This document shows positions 61,684 to 64,000 of a stretch of DNA of 64,000 nucleotides, one piece after another. The stretch comes from DASSQJ01 sp963726295 (lineage in GTDB: Bacteria; Actinomycetota; Actinomycetes; Actinomycetales; Dermatophilaceae). The notes beneath the pieces are model-generated. The model searched no databases and had not been told where the DNA came from. It worked only from the letters and a program-made list of their open reading frames with translations. The first letter of the stretch is position 1. Each line of letters starts with the position of its first letter. The position numbers were made by a program, and so were the translations under genes. The DNA is taken from positions 124,001 to 188,000 of the forward strand of contig CAVSBW010000004.1 in NCBI GenBank assembly GCA_963726295.1, given 5' to 3'.

Positions 61684-62718
61684 ATGCGAGTCGGAGTGGT
61701 CGGAGCGACCGGTCAGGTCGGTGGCGTCATGCGCACGCTGCTGCGCGAGCGGGACGTGCCGCTGGAGGAGGTGCGGTTCTTCGCCTCGGAGCGGTCAGCG
61801 GGCTCGACGCTGCCGTGGGGCGAGGGCGAAGTGGTGGTCGAGGACACCGCCACCGCTGACTTCAGCGGCCTCGACGTCGTGCTCTTCTCCGCCGGCGGCG
61901 GCACGAGCCGTGAGTGGGCGCCGAAGGTGGCGGGCGCCGGCGCGGTGGTCATCGACAACTCCAGCGCGTGGCGCCGCGACCCCCAGGTCCCCCTCGTCGT
62001 CGCCGAGGTCAACCCCGACGACCTCGACGACATCCCGCTCGGTATCGTGGCGAACCCGAACTGCACGACGATGGCGGCGATGCCGGTCCTGGCGCCGCTG
62101 CACCACCGCGCGGGCCTCACCCGGCTGCGGGTCAGCAGCTACCAGGCGGTCTCGGGGTCGGGCGGCAAGGGCCTCCTGGAGCTCGACGGCCAGCTGCGAG
62201 CTGCCTACGCCGCCGGCGACCCCAAGGCGCTGACCCTCGACGGCTCGGCCGTGCCACTGCCCGACCCGGCGGTGTACGCGGTGCCGGTGGCCTTCAACGT
62301 GGTGCCGCTGGCGGGCTCCCTCGTCGACGACGGCTGGCTGGAGACCGACGAGGAGCAGAAACTGCGCAACGAGTCGCGCAAGATCCTGCACCTGCCCGAC
62401 CTGCCGGTCTCGGGCACGTGCGTCCGGGTGCCCGTCTTCACCGGGCACAGCCTGGCCGTCCACGCCGAGTTCGAGCGCGACATCGCTCCCGACGAGGCCG
62501 TGGCACTCCTCGCCGAGGCCCCCGGCGTGGTCGTGACCAACATCCCCAACCCGTTGCAGGCCGCCGGCCGCGACGAGGTCTTCGTCGGCCGGGTGCGCAC
62601 CGACCAGGCGGCCCCGGAGGGGCGCGGCCTGAGCCTGTTCGTCGTCGGGGACAACCTGCGCAAGGGCGCGGCCCTCAACGCCGTGCAGATCCTCGAGGAG
62701 CTCGCCCGGCGTCGGTGA
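61684..62718 (+). CDS. asd: Aspartate-semialdehyde dehydrogenase
   Basis: A 344-residue enzyme that reduces aspartyl phosphate to aspartate semialdehyde for lysine, threonine and methionine. NADP loop GATGQVGG (8-14) is followed by FFASERSAG, catalytic Cys127 in NPNCTTM and the substrate/acid-base region RVPVFTGHS. ATG at 61684 follows TAGACT (61671-61676) by 7 nt. The aspartate kinase gene that often precedes asd is not in the window. Confidence 0.96.
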   Translation: MRVGVVGATGQVGGVMRTLLRERDVPLEEVRFFASERSAGSTLPWGEGEVVVEDTATADFSGLDVVLFSAGGGTSREWAPKVAGAGAVVIDNSSAWRRDPQVPLVVAEVNPDDLDDIPLGIVANPNCTTMAAMPVLAPLHHRAGLTRLRVSSYQAVSGSGGKGLLELDGQLRAAYAAGDPKALTLDGSAVPLPDPAVYAVPVAFNVVPLAGSLVDDGWLETDEEQKLRNESRKILHLPDLPVSGTCVRVPVFTGHSLAVHAEFERDIAPDEAVALLAEAPGVVVTNIPNPLQAAGRDEVFVGRVRTDQAAPEGRGLSLFVVGDNLRKGAALNAVQILEELARRR

Positions 62719-62761
62719 GCGCGTGCTCGACGCGCATCGTCGGCAGTTCTAGGGTGGCGCC

Positions 62762-63019
62762 ATGGCTGACACCGACGCTGACTTCGCGGCCGCTGCCGCG
62801 GCCGTGCAGGGGATGAGCCGTGACCCCGGCAACGACACCAAGCTGCGCCTCTACGCGCTCTACAAGCAGGCCACCGAGGGAGACGTCTCGGGTCGGCGTC
62901 CGGGCTTCACCAACCCGGTGGGGCGGGCCAAGCACGACGCCTGGGCCTCGGTCCAGGGGATGGACGGCGCGACCGCCCGCTCCGAGTACGTCGAGCTGGT
63001 GCGGGGGCTCACCGGCTGA
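62762..63019 (+). CDS. Acyl-CoA-binding protein
   Basis: An 85-residue ACBP of the four-helix type: KLRLYALYKQATEGDV, RPGFTNPVGRAKHDAW and ARSEYVELV match the eukaryote-like family, including the Tyr, Lys and Lys residues that bind the CoA phosphate. It carries acyl-CoA in the cytoplasm. ATG at 62762 follows TAGGGT (62750-62755) by 6 nt. Its end overlaps the convergent GNAT gene by 11 nt. Confidence 0.93.
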   Translation: MADTDADFAAAAAAVQGMSRDPGNDTKLRLYALYKQATEGDVSGRRPGFTNPVGRAKHDAWASVQGMDGATARSEYVELVRGLTG

Positions 63020-63932
63020 GCGCCGAGTCCGGGTCGGTGGCGAGGTGCAGCCACGTCGACGTGACCTCCATCCCCACCTTGCGGTAGAGGTCGAGGGCAC
63101 CGGTGCGGCTGTCCGTGGTCAGCTCGCTCCGGACCGCGCCGTGGTCCCGCGCGCCGGCGAAGCCGTCGGCGAGCAGCACCTGGGCCAGGCCGCGACCGCG
63201 GTGGTCGGGCCGCACGGCGAGCTGGCCGACGAACCCGCAGGCCGCCTCGTCGACCCTCGTGAAACAGGCGCCGACGACCCCGTCGACGTCGTGGACGACG
63301 AGCCGGAGCATCCACGGCTGGAAGCCGCGCCGGTCGATGACGTGTGCCGCCCAGCCCTCGTAGGCCACCCGTTCACGACCCCCCCACTCCCCGAAGGCGC
63401 CCTCGACCACCTCGTACGCGGCCCGGTGCGTGCCGGCATCGGCGGTCGCCAGCCGGTAGCCGGGGGGTAGCTCGCGGTGGGGCACCGCGGCCCCCTCCGG
63501 GAGCACGAGGACCCATGACGTCCACGCCACCTCGTAGCCCCGGGCCGCGAGGAAGCGGTGGGGGGCGGAAGCCTGCGGGACCGCCTGCCCCACCCGTTCG
63601 GCACCGAGCTCGGCCGCGCGCCGCTCCGTCCACGCCGCGAGCCACGAACCGATGCCCAGCCCGCGCCGCTCGGGCAGGACGGCCACCTCCGCACGCCGGC
63701 CGCCCCGGCGTACCTCGGCCATGGCGACGAGGTCCCCGCCGTCGAACACCCCCACGCTGTCGAGCTCGAGGTCGGTGGCCGGGTCGTTCCAGTCGGCGGC
63801 GATGTCGGCCCGCTCGAGGAGGGCCTCCCCGGCATCGGCCAGCTCCGAGGTGACGACGACTTGGTAGACGGCCTCGAGGTCAGCGTGGGCCAGGGGGCGT
63901 GAGGTCAGAGGGAGCGGCAGCGACGTGGACAC
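63009..63932 (-). CDS. Double GNAT acetyltransferase
   Basis: A 307-residue protein with two GNAT folds. The first (about 10-150) has RRGLGIGSWLAAW as CoA loop, and the second (about 155-300) has VRPDHRGRGLAQVLL and LDLYRKVGM. This tandem arrangement resembles mycothiol synthase in outline, but its mycothiol-specific residues cannot be confirmed by eye. GTG at 63932 is the start of the conserved frame. Confidence 0.8.
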   Translation of the reverse strand: MSTSLPLPLTSRPLAHADLEAVYQVVVTSELADAGEALLERADIAADWNDPATDLELDSVGVFDGGDLVAMAEVRRGGRRAEVAVLPERRGLGIGSWLAAWTERRAAELGAERVGQAVPQASAPHRFLAARGYEVAWTSWVLVLPEGAAVPHRELPPGYRLATADAGTHRAAYEVVEGAFGEWGGRERVAYEGWAAHVIDRRGFQPWMLRLVVHDVDGVVGACFTRVDEAACGFVGQLAVRPDHRGRGLAQVLLADGFAGARDHGAVRSELTTDSRTGALDLYRKVGMEVTSTWLHLATDPDSALSR

Positions 63933-64000
63933 GGCATGCAGTGTCGGACACGTGGGGCGGGTGTGTCACTGGGGTTTCGGGCTCTGCCGCGGCCGCCCAT

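Noticed and set aside
63009..63932. Calling this gene mycothiol synthase (mshD)
   Set aside because: Two GNAT domains and length fit, but I could not confirm mycothiol-synthase-specific residues or context by eye.

Overview
This window is a stretch of very high-GC chromosome from an actinobacterium. Supporting markers are a DUF3046 gene and a recA-recX-miaB-miaA-dapF-hflX order, a hemW...hrcA-dnaJ-rsmE-phoH-ybeY-CBS-era order, an actinobacterial-type SOS box, a CIRCE element, DUF6131 and MT0933-type small proteins, and many GTG starts. A member of Micrococcales, perhaps Intrasporangiaceae-like, is my best guess from general look only. No rRNA, tRNA, CRISPR, phage or insertion sequence was recognised. 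At least twenty genes share one start design: a -10-like hexamer (mostly TAnnnT) 6-9 nt before an ATG/GTG and no Shine-Dalgarno, which points to leaderless or nearly leaderless mRNAs and was used to choose starts.

Layout. 1-0.64 kb: 5' part of an Lhr-type helicase. 0.64-1.18 kb: decayed DNA with an aldo/keto-reductase start remnant. 1.2-3.2 kb: agmatine-to-putrescine pair (agmatine deiminase, N-carbamoylputrescine amidase). 3.3-9.6 kb: DUF3046, a metallophosphoesterase lipoprotein, a three-gene ABC-2 exporter and a SulP anion transporter. 9.66-11.8 kb: SOS box, recA, recX, DUF6131 protein, strong bidirectional terminator. 12.4-15.8 kb: the circularly permuted ATP-grasp / alpha-E / transglutaminase operon. 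15.8-22.7 kb: miaB, small genes, def, miaA, dapF, a methyltransferase and hflX. 22.8-28.7 kb: acetyltransferase, formate-THF ligase, two tandem palindromic repeats, DinG-like helicase, P-loop protein. 28.8-34 kb: holA, rpsT, a MazF-fold protein, an APH-like kinase, lepA. 33.9-35.9 kb: MFS transporter, a broken VOC gene, NUDIX hydrolase.

35.96-44.04 kb is the most interesting accessory block: an ArsR regulator, a [4Fe-4S]/NrfD fusion, a large cytoplasmic molybdopterin oxidoreductase, a TorD-like chaperone, DsrE2 and TusA on the minus strand, and a divergent metallo-beta-lactamase/double-rhodanese (persulfide-dioxygenase-like) gene. I read it as a sulfane-sulfur or sulfite oxidation module controlled by the ArsR protein from one palindrome between the divergent genes. 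The palindromic repeat appears again just after it.

44.1-64 kb: DUF4442 protein, tyrosine phosphatase, hemW, an intact response regulator beside two frameshifted paralogous sensor kinases, DUF4870 and DUF3097 proteins, then CIRCE-hrcA-dnaJ-rsmE, DUF1905, HIT, phoH-ybeY-CBS-era, a pair of overlapping LuxR-type paralogs, asd, an acyl-CoA-binding protein and a GNAT protein. Gene-free stretches over 300 bases are only 644-1180 (decayed DNA) and 25523-25868 (palindromic repeats).
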